A DNA stretch of 64,000 bases from Ewingella sp049889095 (GCA_049889095.1 JBLJFK010000001.1); one strand, 5' to 3'; positions 44,726 through 52,936 are shown, counted from the first letter of the stretch. Program-made: numbers and translations. The notes: a model not told the origin generated them from the sequence alone.

Positions 44726-45746
44726 GGAAAATAATATCAGCAGCATTCCCTTGATTGATTTCGCGCAGTTTGCGGAGCCGGGTAAATCACGCGAGGCGTT
44801 CTTGGCACAACTGCGTTTGGCTGCGCGTGATATTGGTTTTTTCTACCTGAAGGGACATGGCGTAGATAAGCAATTATTGAATGATGTACAGCTGGCGTCG
44901 CGGGCCTTTTTCGGGCTACCGGACGAACAGAAGCTGGCTGTCGGCATGATTAACTCCCCGCATTTTCGGGGTTATAACCGGGCCGCGTCTGAAATAACCC
45001 GTGGCGAGCCGGACTGGCGAGAACAGTTTGACCTAGGGGCGGAGCGCCAACCTTTGCCCATTGATGCCGATACCCCAGGCTGGGCCAGATTACAGGGACC
45101 AAACCAGTGGCCACAATCACTCCCTGAACTGCGCCCGCTATTATTGCGCTGGCAAAAAGAGATGACCGAAATGTCTCTGCGCCTGCTACGTGCCTTTGCA
45201 CTGGCCTTGCAACTGCCTGAAAAAACCTTCGACCCGCTGTATGGCGAAAAACCGAATGAACATATCAAGCTGATCCGTTACCCGGGCCACAGTGCAGGTC
45301 AGAGTGGGCAAGGTGTTGGGGCGCATAAAGATTCCGGCTTCCTGAGCTTTCTCCTGCAAGACACGCAACGCGGATTGCAGGTCGAGGTAGAAGAGGGGCA
45401 CTGGGTTGATGCGGCACCGGTCGAGGACACACTGGTCGTTAATATTGGTGAATTGCTGGAACTGGCGACCAACGGTTATCTGCGTGCCACGGTTCACCGT
45501 GTGGTTTCACCCCCAGCCGGCCAGGAACGTCTCTCATTGGCTTTTTTCCTTGGGGCGCAATTAGATGCCATCGTTCCGCTGTTCCCGCTACCGGCAGCAC
45601 TCGCCCGTGATGCACGCGGACCGGCCAGCGATCCTCTCAATCCTTTATTCCGCGATGTTGGCTTTAACTATCTTAAAGGCCGTTTACGTTCACATCCCGA
45701 CGTGGCACAGCGCTATTACGCTGACATTCTGACCGCCACGGCATGA
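44724..45746 (+). CDS. Isopenicillin N synthase-family 2OG/Fe(II)-type oxygenase
   Basis: From the TTG at 44724 the protein has 340 residues (MENNISSIPLIDF...); an ATG at 44655 would add 23 codons but has no ribosome-binding site and lies inside a palindrome. The N-terminal DIOX_N domain has AARDIGFFYLKGHGV. The C-terminal Fe(II) site is HKD in GVGAHKDSGFL plus the His in ATVHRVVSPP, and RLSLAFF carries the co-substrate Arg/Ser. The family includes plant-type 2OG dioxygenases and isopenicillin N synthase. It heads an operon with a MetQ/N/I-like transporter, so its substrate may be an imported methionine-like or sulfur compound; this is inferred from context only. Confidence 0.8.
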   Translation: MENNISSIPLIDFAQFAEPGKSREAFLAQLRLAARDIGFFYLKGHGVDKQLLNDVQLASRAFFGLPDEQKLAVGMINSPHFRGYNRAASEITRGEPDWREQFDLGAERQPLPIDADTPGWARLQGPNQWPQSLPELRPLLLRWQKEMTEMSLRLLRAFALALQLPEKTFDPLYGEKPNEHIKLIRYPGHSAGQSGQGVGAHKDSGFLSFLLQDTQRGLQVEVEEGHWVDAAPVEDTLVVNIGELLELATNGYLRATVHRVVSPPAGQERLSLAFFLGAQLDAIVPLFPLPAALARDARGPASDPLNPLFRDVGFNYLKGRLRSHPDVAQRYYADILTATA

Positions 45747-45796
45747 TGATTTTTTATGTATATCACACAATAAAACAACAATATTAAGGGTTATCT

Positions 45797-46645
45797 ATGC
45801 TGAGAATTGTGGTTAAAGGTTGGTCTATTTCCCCGTCAATGATCGGGCGTTTCACCGCCGCCGCCGCCGCGCTGGTTGCATCGGTGTCGGCCTTTGCCGC
45901 AGAACCTTTGAGGGTCGCGGCGGATCCGGTGCCGCATGCCGAAATTCTGGCTTACGTACAGAAAATTGATCCCAGTCTGAATCTGAAAATCATCGAAATC
46001 CCCAATGGTGTGAACTCCAATGAACTGTTGGCGCACGGCGACGTGGATGCCAACTATTTCCAGCATTTGCCGTACCTGCATTCACAAGAACAGGCACTGG
46101 GTGTCAAGTTTGCCGTGGCTGCCAACGTGCATATTGAGCCGCTAGGCATCTACTCCAGCAAATACAAAAGTTACCAAGAAATCCCGGATAACGGCAAAGT
46201 GGCCGTGCCTAATAACGTCACCAATCTGAGCCGCGCACTCTATCTGCTGCGCGATCAAGGGCTGATCACCTTAAAGCCGGGCTTTGATGACCCGGCGAAA
46301 GATCAGGCAACGCCGAAAGATATCGCGGAAAATCCGAAACACCTTAGAATTATTGAAATTGAATCGCCGCAAATCCCACGTTCGTTGGATGACGTCGATC
46401 TGGCCGTCATTAACGGTAACTACGCGCTGGAAGCGGGGCTAAATCCGGCCAAAAATGCGTTGGGTCTGGAGAAAGCCAAGGGCAATCCTTACGCTAATAT
46501 TCTGGTCACCAGTGAAAAACTGGCATCTGATCCGCGGATTAAACAACTGGCGAAAGATCTCGAATCTCCACAAGTGGCAAAATTCATCACCGATAAATAC
46601 CAGGGTTCAGTGATCCCGGTTACTGCTGCTGGCGATAAATCATGA
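45797..46645 (+). CDS. MetQ/NlpA-family substrate-binding protein
   Basis: The 282-residue protein has a signal peptide ending VSAFAAEP (about 35) and lacks a lipobox Cys, so it is probably a soluble periplasmic protein rather than a lipoprotein like E. coli MetQ. LRVAADPVPHAEILAYV opens the binding domain, and the family segments DVDANYFQHLPYL, VAVPNNVTNLSRALYLL and DLAVINGNYALEAGL follow. Ligands are methionine or related compounds in characterised members. AAGGG lies 6 bases before the ATG. Its stop overlaps the start of the ATPase gene (ATGA). The order Q-N-I differs from the usual N-I-Q. Confidence 0.88.
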   Translation: MLRIVVKGWSISPSMIGRFTAAAAALVASVSAFAAEPLRVAADPVPHAEILAYVQKIDPSLNLKIIEIPNGVNSNELLAHGDVDANYFQHLPYLHSQEQALGVKFAVAANVHIEPLGIYSSKYKSYQEIPDNGKVAVPNNVTNLSRALYLLRDQGLITLKPGFDDPAKDQATPKDIAENPKHLRIIEIESPQIPRSLDDVDLAVINGNYALEAGLNPAKNALGLEKAKGNPYANILVTSEKLASDPRIKQLAKDLESPQVAKFITDKYQGSVIPVTAAGDKS

Positions 46646-47631
46646 TTGTGGCCGAACATCTGACCAGACAATACGCGGGACAGGGCGGTCCGGCATTGCA
46701 GGACGTCTCTTTGACCATCAACGACGGTGCGGTGTTCGGCATAATTGGCCGCAGCGGCGCAGGGAAGAGCACTTTGATACGCTGTCTGAACTTACTGGAG
46801 CGGCCTGATTCAGGCCGCATTCTGCTGGATGGCCGCGATCTCACACAGCTAAGCGACAAAGACTTGCGGTTACAGCGCCAGCGTATTGGCATGATTTTCC
46901 AGAACTTCAATCTGCTGCATGCACGCAACGTCAGCGATAACGTCGCAGTGCCACTGCACATCGCCGGTGTTGGACGCAGTGAACGCAAAAAACGCGTGGC
47001 GGAACTGCTGGATCTGGTTGGATTGAGCGACAAATCCCAGGCTTTTCCCTCACAGCTTTCCGGTGGACAAAAGCAACGGGTCGGTATCGCCCGCGCATTG
47101 GCTGCACGGCCCAGTTACCTGTTATCAGATGAAGCCACCAGCGCGCTTGATCCGGAAACCACAGATTCTATTCTCGCGTTATTGCGCAATATTAATCAGC
47201 AACTCGGGCTGACGATTGTACTTATCACCCACGAGCTTAACGTAGTGAAATCCATCTGTGACCATGCGGCGCTGCTGGAGGCCGGTAAATTACGGGAGAG
47301 TGGCCCGATAACCAAACTGCTGGCCGATCCTCACTCACGGCTCGGGCAAGCGCTGATGCCGGACTGTGGTTTTCCCGAGCTACCTGTCAACCCGCTGCTA
47401 CCGGTGGCAGAACTAACGTTCTACGACATTCTGCTGGCGTCGCCTGTTCTCAGTTCGCTGGCGCAGGAGCACTGCGTTGGCGTGACGCTATTTGGTGGTG
47501 GGGTGGAGTCTATTGCAGGTCAGCGCGTAGGACGTTTACGTGTAGGTTTCAAGCCACCGCTGGGTGGTGTGGATTTGTCTGAAGTGATGCTGTTTTTAAA
47601 TCAGCGCGGAGTGAAAGCCGAATGGGTATAA
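46642..47631 (+). CDS. MetN-like ABC transporter ATPase with NIL domain
   Basis: The 329 residues contain Walker A GRSGAGKST (about 37-45), the signature LSGGQKQR, and Walker B LLSDEATSALDPET. A C-terminal NIL (ACT-like) domain at about 250-329 includes LFGGGVESIAGQRVGRLRVGF-like sequence, which in E. coli MetN binds methionine and inhibits transport from inside. This supports a methionine-class substrate. It overlaps the binding-protein gene by 4 bases and the permease gene by 10 bases, so all three are coupled. Confidence 0.9.
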   Translation: MIVAEHLTRQYAGQGGPALQDVSLTINDGAVFGIIGRSGAGKSTLIRCLNLLERPDSGRILLDGRDLTQLSDKDLRLQRQRIGMIFQNFNLLHARNVSDNVAVPLHIAGVGRSERKKRVAELLDLVGLSDKSQAFPSQLSGGQKQRVGIARALAARPSYLLSDEATSALDPETTDSILALLRNINQQLGLTIVLITHELNVVKSICDHAALLEAGKLRESGPITKLLADPHSRLGQALMPDCGFPELPVNPLLPVAELTFYDILLASPVLSSLAQEHCVGVTLFGGGVESIAGQRVGRLRVGFKPPLGGVDLSEVMLFLNQRGVKAEWV

Positions 47632-48299
47632 GAAACAGTTTAGCGTGGAACGAACTTTACGACCTGGTACTCAATGCCACGGGCGAAACGCTGTATATGG
47701 TTACCCTGGCGACGTTCTTCACGTTATTGGTCGGTTTACCGCTGGGCATTTTACTGTTCATCAGCCGCCGGCATGGGTTAAGCCCTTTGCCTAAACTGAG
47801 CGCCATATTGGGAACCGTGGTGAATATTGGTCGCTCACTGCCCTTTGTCGTCCTGTTGATTGCCCTTATCCCGCTGACCCGCCTGATTGTCGGCACCACG
47901 CTCGGCAGCACTGCCGCCGTGGTGCCTATTACGCTCGGTGCTATCCCGTTTTTTGCGCGCATCGTTGAGAATGCACTGAATGAAGTGGATAAAGGCCGCA
48001 TCGAAGCTATTCAGGCCATGGGAGGCGGTCTGCGCTACGTTATTTTTACCGTGCTGCTGCCCGAAGCGCTGCCTGCTCTGCTGGCGGGCCTGACGCTGAC
48101 CATCGTCATGCTGATCGGTTTCTCTTCAATGGCTGGGGTCATTGGCGGTGGTGGGTTAGGGGATCTGGCGATCCGCTATGGTTACCAACGGTTTAATAAC
48201 CAGGTGATGGTTGCCACCATTGTTGTGTTGGTGGTGATGGTGCAGATCGTTCAGACCTTAGGCGACTGGGTTGTCAGATCGCTGGCGCACCGCCGCTGA
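47622..48299 (+). CDS. MetI-like ABC transporter permease
   Basis: The 225-residue membrane protein has five or six hydrophobic segments. The cytoplasmic EAA loop GRIEAIQAMGGGLRYVIFTVLLPEALP contacts the ATPase (written here only as a landmark at about residues 127-152). VIGGGGLGDLAIRYGYQRFN is a MetI-type C-terminal signature. It completes the import system together with the two upstream genes and ends the operon; the convergent marR-type gene begins to end 24 bases later. Confidence 0.9.
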   Translation: MGIRNSLAWNELYDLVLNATGETLYMVTLATFFTLLVGLPLGILLFISRRHGLSPLPKLSAILGTVVNIGRSLPFVVLLIALIPLTRLIVGTTLGSTAAVVPITLGAIPFFARIVENALNEVDKGRIEAIQAMGGGLRYVIFTVLLPEALPALLAGLTLTIVMLIGFSSMAGVIGGGGLGDLAIRYGYQRFNNQVMVATIVVLVVMVQIVQTLGDWVVRSLAHRR

Positions 48300-48322
48300 C
48301 AGTTCTCACAGGCATTGACGAG

Positions 48323-48778
48323 CTACAAGGCTGCCAGGGTTGAAGCGATGTTTGCCATAACCTGACGCGCGACAACTACGTCTTTTTCGGGAATGCCCTG
48401 CATTACGCGGATCAGGATCTCATCAGTGATTGAACGCACCTCATTAGCCAGCGCCATACCGGTATCGGTGAGCACAATATCTTTCGAACGGCGATCGGGT
48501 TCACCTGGGCAACGCTCCAAATAACCCAGCGCCTGCAGACTATCAAACAGGCGAATGGCCGTAGGATGCTCCACTTCCAGCAAGGCTGTCAGTTCGCCCT
48601 GCGGCAAGCGGCCTTTGGCTTCCTCAAGGTGCAACAGCACTTGACCGCGGGCCAGCGTCAGACCAATGGTTTTAAATCGCGCATCGCAATAAGTGCGCAA
48701 CTGGCGGCCTATATGGATGGTTTCGGGCAAAAAACGCAGGGTTGGGGAGCGAGCTTCAGGGTGGCTGGAGGTAGTCAC
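48323..48778 (-). CDS. MarR-family transcriptional regulator
   Basis: The 151 residues form a winged-helix MarR protein: ARGQVLLHLEEAKGRLPQGEL, VEHPTAIRLFDSLQALGYLER (recognition helix region about 68-88) and the wing PGEPDRRSKDIVLTDTG. MarR proteins usually repress the divergent gene and themselves and release DNA on binding a phenolic or oxidant. The start is GTG at 48778 with AGGA 5 bases upstream. It is divergent from an NAD(P)H-binding oxidoreductase gene, and a perfect 13-bp palindrome lies just before the start. Confidence 0.88.
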   Translation of the reverse strand: MTTSSHPEARSPTLRFLPETIHIGRQLRTYCDARFKTIGLTLARGQVLLHLEEAKGRLPQGELTALLEVEHPTAIRLFDSLQALGYLERCPGEPDRRSKDIVLTDTGMALANEVRSITDEILIRVMQGIPEKDVVVARQVMANIASTLAAL

Positions 48779-48797
48779 AGGATCCTCTCGTCAATAG

Positions 48798-48810
48798 TTT
48801 CAATTTGAAA
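48798..48810. promoter_or_regulatory. Candidate MarR operator
   Basis: TTTCAA-T-TTGAAA is a perfect 13-bp palindrome, 20 bases upstream of the marR-type start and in the divergent promoter region. Confidence 0.6.
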
Positions 48811-48947
48811 TAATTACTCAGCTTAGGTTAGCACGTTTTGCTTGGTTCCCGTCAATGCCAATCGGTGGGTGAGAAAACCACAGGGAAAACCCTGTGCTAG
48901 AGTTAACGTTAGATATACAAAAAGACGTAAATAAAATGGGAGGATTT

Positions 48948-49598
48948 ATGACCAAGGTCGCAATAGTAGGTGCGCACGGCCAAATTGGCCAGTTGATCAT
49001 CAAACACCTGGTTGCGCAGGGAGTGGGCGCTATTGGCATCGTGCGTAAAGAAGAACAGGTGGCCGCCATGAGAAAACTCGGTGCGGAGCCACTGCTGCTG
49101 GATATCGAAAATGCTACCGCAGACCAGCTGGCAAGCGGCCTGCAGGGCGTGGATGCCGTGGTATTTGCCGCCGGAGCAGGTGGGGGTTCCAATGCTGAAC
49201 GCAAACGCAGCGTTGATTATGCCGGTTCACGTCTGTTGGCACAGGCGGCACAACAAGCCGGTATCCGCCGCTACGTGCAAATTTCCGCTATCGGTGTTGA
49301 TAGCCCGATTAAGCCCGACACGGATCCGGTCTGGAAAGCTTATATTGAAGCCAAACGTGATGCTGACATTGAACTGCGTAAGAGTGGGCTGGACTGGACT
49401 ATCATTCGTCCCGGCCCATTGACTGATGCGCCGGCAACGGGATTAGTGACATTGTCACCAGATGCCGGTCGGGGTGATGTGACGCGCGAAGACGTCGCAC
49501 TGGTTGTGGTGGCAGTATTGCAGGCACCAAACTCTATCGGGCAGCAGTGGGAATTGCGCGGTGGCGATACGCCGGTTCGTGACGCGGTAAGCCAATAA
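48948..49598 (+). CDS. NAD(P)-binding atypical SDR oxidoreductase
   Basis: The 216-residue protein starts MTKVAIVGAHGQIGQLIIK, with the GxxGxxG dinucleotide motif at about 8-14. VVFAAGAGGGSNAERKRSVDY and YIEAKRDADIELRKSGLDWT follow; the YxxxK dyad of classical SDRs is present in altered form (YIEAK). This matches the atypical SDR_a5 group (B. subtilis YwnB/YhfK-like) whose substrates are unknown. GGAGG lies 5 bases before the ATG; an earlier in-frame ATG lacks this. It is divergent from the MarR-type gene, its probable repressor. Confidence 0.85.
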   Translation: MTKVAIVGAHGQIGQLIIKHLVAQGVGAIGIVRKEEQVAAMRKLGAEPLLLDIENATADQLASGLQGVDAVVFAAGAGGGSNAERKRSVDYAGSRLLAQAAQQAGIRRYVQISAIGVDSPIKPDTDPVWKAYIEAKRDADIELRKSGLDWTIIRPGPLTDAPATGLVTLSPDAGRGDVTREDVALVVVAVLQAPNSIGQQWELRGGDTPVRDAVSQ

Positions 49599-49605
49599 GG
49601 GCTGA

Positions 49606-49652
49606 GGCGGCCTTTCTGCATATCAATCTGCGATGCGTTCAGAAAGGTCGCC
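49606..49652 (+). terminator. Terminator of the SDR gene
   Basis: A 13-bp stem with one mismatch (49606-49618 with 49640-49652) is followed by GTTTCATTTTATT. Confidence 0.75.
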
Positions 49653-49728
49653 GTTTCATTTTATTAGAACTTCAGATGCTTTTGGCCCATCAAGCGTTCA
49701 GGCTCGTTAGCTGAGTGCTGGAGAATGT

Positions 49729-51459
49729 TTAGCTCAAATCCAGCAGAACGCTGAGCTGAGCGATTTGTTGCTGCCACTGGCGTTGCAATTCTGGCTTCTG
49801 GTGTCTTACTTTACGTGACAGATCCTCTTCCAGCTTACTTTCCAACGCTAACAGCGTCGCCAGCAGGCGCTCCTCCTCGGTTTCCGGCAATATTATTGAA
49901 TCTACATTCTGCATTGATGCTGTCACCTTGGCGGGTACAGGCACATCAGCCAAAATGTCATACACCGGTGCCAACTGGTGCCATTCTTGTAACCGACATT
50001 TATCGATTAACCAGAAACGATCACAGCTTTGCTCAATCAGCATACGGTCATGGGACACCAGCAGCACTGCACCGCTGAATGTTTTCAGCGTATCCGCTAA
50101 CTCCTCTTTGCCTTCCATATCCAGGTGGTTGGTCGGTTCATCAAGCAACAGTAACGAATAGTTCGCCAGCGTCAGGCCAATAAACAGCAACCGTGACCGC
50201 TCACCACCGCTCAATGTGCTCACTTTTTGCTGATGGCGCATATAAGGAAAACCGGCACCAATCAGCGCCATTTTCCGTTGGTCTTCCGTCAGCGCTGCAA
50301 AAGGCGCGAGCGCTTCGCTTAAGGTGTTTTCATCACGCAACTGATGCAGGCTCTGATCGTAGTAACCCACACGCACTTTTGGGTGGAATACCACGCCCGA
50401 TTGAGGACTTTCCGGCTGACAAAATGCCCGCCATAAGCTGTGCAGCAGTGAGGATTTACCGCAGCCGTTGCGCCCGACCAATGCAATACGATCGCCGCTT
50501 TTCACCCACAGTTCATCCAGTTCAAACAGCACTGGCGCATCTGTCGCAGGCCGTACCTGCAAGGCAGACATCGCCAGCACGCGGTCGGCCGGTAATGCTT
50601 CACCTTTCAGATGCAGCTTCCACAGATTCCCGGCGGTGACCTCAGTCTGGTCATCCTTCATCCGGTCGACCTGTTTCTCCATCTGTTTGGCCTTGCGCGC
50701 CAGCTTTTCGTTGTCGTAGACACTGCCCCAGATTGCCAGCCGTTTAGCGCTTTTAGCCACGCGGTCAATTTCCTTTTGCTCAGCCTGACGGCGGTGGGCA
50801 TCGGCGCTATCCTTTTCCGCCAGAGCTTGCCTCGCCAGTGTGCAGGGCAGGCGGATAAATTGCAGCGTTTTGTCGCGCAAAATCCAGGTGCAGTTGGTGA
50901 CGTTATCCAGCAGGCTGCGGTCGTGGGACACCAGCACAAAGCTGCCGCCCCATTTTTGAAGAAACTGCTCAAGCCACAGCAACGTGGGCAGATCCAAATG
51001 GTTGCTGGGTTCGTCGAGCAGCAATAAATCTGGCTGACGGATCAGTGCACGGGCCAACAGCAGGCGCGTGTGCTGCCCGCCGCTGAGGGTACCCGCGGTC
51101 AGCGTCCAGGCTGCTTCATCAAATCCCAGGCTGACCAACAGTACTTCGGCCTGCCAGCGTTCGTACTGATGCAAACTGTCCGGTAGCTGGTTGAGCACTG
51201 CGTCAAGCAGCGTGCAATTATGTAGCTCAGCAGGCAGATGCTGTTCAACACGCGCCATCAGGCACTGATTTGACAAGGTGAGGGTGCCGGACGTGGCGTC
51301 GAGATCGCCGCTGAGGATTTTCAGCAGGGTGCTTTTGCCACAGCCGTTATGGCCGATAAGCCCGATGCGGTCGCCTTTTTTCAGGCCAAAAGAGATCTCA
51401 GCCAACAGAGGGCCGAAGGTATTATCGAAACAAAGGGATTGTGCAGATAGTAAAGTCAT
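49729..51459 (-). CDS. ABC-F family ATPase (ribosome-acting type)
   Basis: The 576 residues carry two ABC domains and no membrane segment. Domain 1 has Walker A GHNGCGKST (about 36-44), LSGGQ (125-129) and DEPSNHLD (about 149). The basic linker at about 220-280 includes a coiled coil (KEIDRVAKSAKRL, KQMEKQVDRMKDD). Domain 2 has GRNGCGKSS, LSGGE and DEPTNHLD. The C-terminal coiled coil follows. ABC-F proteins enter the ribosomal E site; some protect ribosomes from antibiotics, others resolve stalling. Which subgroup this is cannot be decided here. A leader peptide frame and alternative hairpins precede it, an arrangement known for antibiotic-inducible ABC-F genes. Confidence 0.88.
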   Translation of the reverse strand: MTLLSAQSLCFDNTFGPLLAEISFGLKKGDRIGLIGHNGCGKSTLLKILSGDLDATSGTLTLSNQCLMARVEQHLPAELHNCTLLDAVLNQLPDSLHQYERWQAEVLLVSLGFDEAAWTLTAGTLSGGQHTRLLLARALIRQPDLLLLDEPSNHLDLPTLLWLEQFLQKWGGSFVLVSHDRSLLDNVTNCTWILRDKTLQFIRLPCTLARQALAEKDSADAHRRQAEQKEIDRVAKSAKRLAIWGSVYDNEKLARKAKQMEKQVDRMKDDQTEVTAGNLWKLHLKGEALPADRVLAMSALQVRPATDAPVLFELDELWVKSGDRIALVGRNGCGKSSLLHSLWRAFCQPESPQSGVVFHPKVRVGYYDQSLHQLRDENTLSEALAPFAALTEDQRKMALIGAGFPYMRHQQKVSTLSGGERSRLLFIGLTLANYSLLLLDEPTNHLDMEGKEELADTLKTFSGAVLLVSHDRMLIEQSCDRFWLIDKCRLQEWHQLAPVYDILADVPVPAKVTASMQNVDSIILPETEEERLLATLLALESKLEEDLSRKVRHQKPELQRQWQQQIAQLSVLLDLS

Positions 51460-51464
51460 AATGC

Positions 51465-51485
51465 TTACTCAAGGTTTACAGGCAT
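51465..51485 (-). CDS. Possible 6-residue second leader frame
   Basis: ATG-CCT-GTA-AAC-CTT-GAG-TAA lies behind AGAGG at a 7-base spacing and ends 5 bases before the ABC-F start codon. Its start codon lies in a GGCAT-AACA-ATGCC hairpin (51481-51494). It may couple translation of the leader to the main gene. Confidence 0.35.
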   Translation of the reverse strand: MPVNLE

Positions 51486-51512
51486 AACAATGCCTCTCGT
51501 CAATAAAGCCGA

Positions 51513-51603
51513 CGATAACCGATGAGCCGGAGGGAAGTATTCAGATTGTCAGTTAGCTTCGCTCAAGCAGGTTATCGCAGCACGATACCGGTAACGCTTG
51601 AGC
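51513..51603 (-). promoter_or_regulatory. Attenuator-like alternative hairpins before the ABC-F gene
   Basis: On the transcript, GCUCAAGC (51596-51603) pairs with GCUUGAGC (51561-51568), enclosing GGUAUCG (51583-51589) against CGAUAACC (51570-51577). CGAUAACC can instead pair perfectly with GGUUAUCG at 51513-51520. The first stem overlaps the end of the leader frame, so a stalled ribosome would switch the fold. Confidence 0.55.
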
Positions 51604-51655
51604 AGTGACGATCGCTAAGGACGAGTGAAATTAAAAATAATTCACGGGTCAGCAT
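51572..51655 (-). CDS. 27-residue leader peptide frame before the ABC-F gene
   Basis: ATG at 51655 follows GGAGG at a 6-base spacing and opens 27 codons (MLTRELFLISLVLSDRHCSS then seven more) ending TAA at 51572-51574. A strong promoter lies about 40 bases upstream. The peptide is hydrophobic in its first half. Its second half overlaps the attenuator stem. I infer a ribosome-stalling leader; direct function of the peptide is unproven. Confidence 0.55.
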   Translation of the reverse strand: MLTRELFLISLVLSDRHCSSVTGIVLR

Positions 51656-51696
51656 GGCAATCCTCCTTAATATAACGTGGGTGAATGAATGAACTG

Positions 51697-51726
51697 ATTA
51701 TATTGGCAATTTTGGGATTGTGCCAA
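51697..51726 (-). promoter_or_regulatory. Sigma70 promoter of the ABC-F leader
   Basis: On the minus strand TTGGCA (51721-51726), an 18-base spacer and TATAAT (51697-51702) give a strong sigma70 promoter. Transcription would start near 51690, about 35 bases before the leader frame and 230 before the ABC-F gene. Confidence 0.7.
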
Positions 51727-51818
51727 TAATGGAAGAAACTGCACGTTGTCGTTGACGGTTTATCCCGCCAACGATTCCGTTATCAATGCCACCTCAAAGT
51801 CGCAGAATATCAAGACAA

Positions 51819-52454
51819 TCAGGACAGCGTAAGTCCTTCAGCGGCCACGGCAGCTAAAACAGCCGGGCGAGCCAGCACTTTTTTGTACCAATTTTCGAGA
51901 TGCTTCATTTCAGTAAGATCCACCTCGAGGTGGTAAACAGAGGTGAACCAGCTCGCTTTTCCCCAATGAATCAACGCAAACAGATAACCATCAGCAATCG
52001 TGAATTTTTCACCCATAAGATAAGGAGTCTTGGCCAGTTGGCGATCTATCCAGCTAAAACGATGGGCCATTTTGGCCTGTGTCATTGCGAAATACTCCCC
52101 ACATTTACCAGGGTAAAACAGGGGAAGAAAACCTTTGTGGATCTCCGTCGTCAGGAACGACAACCATTCCTGCAACCGATAACGTGGAAGTGTGCCATTA
52201 GCCGGTGCCAGCCCTGAGTCGGGAGCTAAGTCGGCGATGTACTGAATGATCGCCGGGCCTTCACGCAGAACCTCTCCCGGGTGAATTTCTAATGCAGGTA
52301 CATAGCCGAGTTCGTTAATTTTATAATAATCGCGCCCATCTTCAGTGGTGTGCTCGCGGGTATTTACCCTGACCAGTTCAAAATCCAGCCCAGCTTCGCG
52401 CAGCGCAATATGAGGTGAGAGCGAACAACTGCCCGGTGATATATAGAGTTTCAT
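51819..52454 (-). CDS. gstA: Glutathione S-transferase, GstA-like (beta class)
   Basis: The 211 residues begin MKLYISPGSCSLSPHIALRE, with the Cys9/His pair of beta-class bacterial GSTs. The thioredoxin-like N-domain continues with NELGYVPALEI and EGPAIIQYIADL (glutathione contacts). The helical C-domain holds LTTEIHKGFLPLFYP and FTIADGYLFALIHW. GSTs conjugate or reduce electrophiles with glutathione in the cytoplasm. I chose the ATG at 52454; an upstream frame to 52490 adds 12 unrelated codons. It is divergent from an HxlR-type regulator, a common pairing for electrophile stress. Confidence 0.9.
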   Translation of the reverse strand: MKLYISPGSCSLSPHIALREAGLDFELVRVNTREHTTEDGRDYYKINELGYVPALEIHPGEVLREGPAIIQYIADLAPDSGLAPANGTLPRYRLQEWLSFLTTEIHKGFLPLFYPGKCGEYFAMTQAKMAHRFSWIDRQLAKTPYLMGEKFTIADGYLFALIHWGKASWFTSVYHLEVDLTEMKHLENWYKKVLARPAVLAAVAAEGLTLS

Positions 52455-52578
52455 GCGTCTTCTTCCTGCGTATGTCAGTAATAACCCCATCGGAAATACA
52501 GCCTAACAGCCGTGGTTGTATTTTTATAGAAGGCACATTATTGTAATGTAGGTACATATTTTATACTTAGGAAGATTA

Positions 52579-52911
52579 ATGAAATCTGTCGTTTCAGGAT
52601 GCTCTGTTGAGTGCGCGATGAACCTGCTGGGTGGCCGGTGGAAGCTGTTGATCGTCTCCTATTTACTGGAGAAACCTAAGCGATTTAACGCGTTGAGGCG
52701 TGATATTCCGGGGATTTCACAACGTATGTTGACGTTGGACTTACGCGATCTGGAAAGTGCCGGTTTGGTCAATAGGACAGTCTATGCAGAGGTGCCCGTC
52801 AAGGTGGTCTACCGGCTAACTGAAGACGGTTTCAGGTTGGAGAAAGTGGTTTCTGTGGTGAAAGAGTTTGGTCTTTGGCTTAAAGCAAAAGAAACGGACC
52901 ATGAAGCGTAA
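52579..52911 (+). CDS. HxlR-family transcriptional regulator
   Basis: The 110-residue winged-helix protein has the typical N-terminal CSVECAMNLLGGRWKLLIV, with Cys residues at about 7 and 11 that in relatives sense quinones or aldehydes. FNALRRDIPGISQRMLTLDL forms the recognition-helix region, and YRLTEDGFRLE the wing. AGGAAG precedes the ATG. It lies divergent from gstA and likely controls it. The AT-rich divergent promoter contains ATGTAGGTACAT, a good palindromic operator candidate near 52545. Confidence 0.9.
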   Translation: MKSVVSGCSVECAMNLLGGRWKLLIVSYLLEKPKRFNALRRDIPGISQRMLTLDLRDLESAGLVNRTVYAEVPVKVVYRLTEDGFRLEKVVSVVKEFGLWLKAKETDHEA

Positions 52912-52936
52912 AACAAGGCACCATTTTAGAGGGCAT

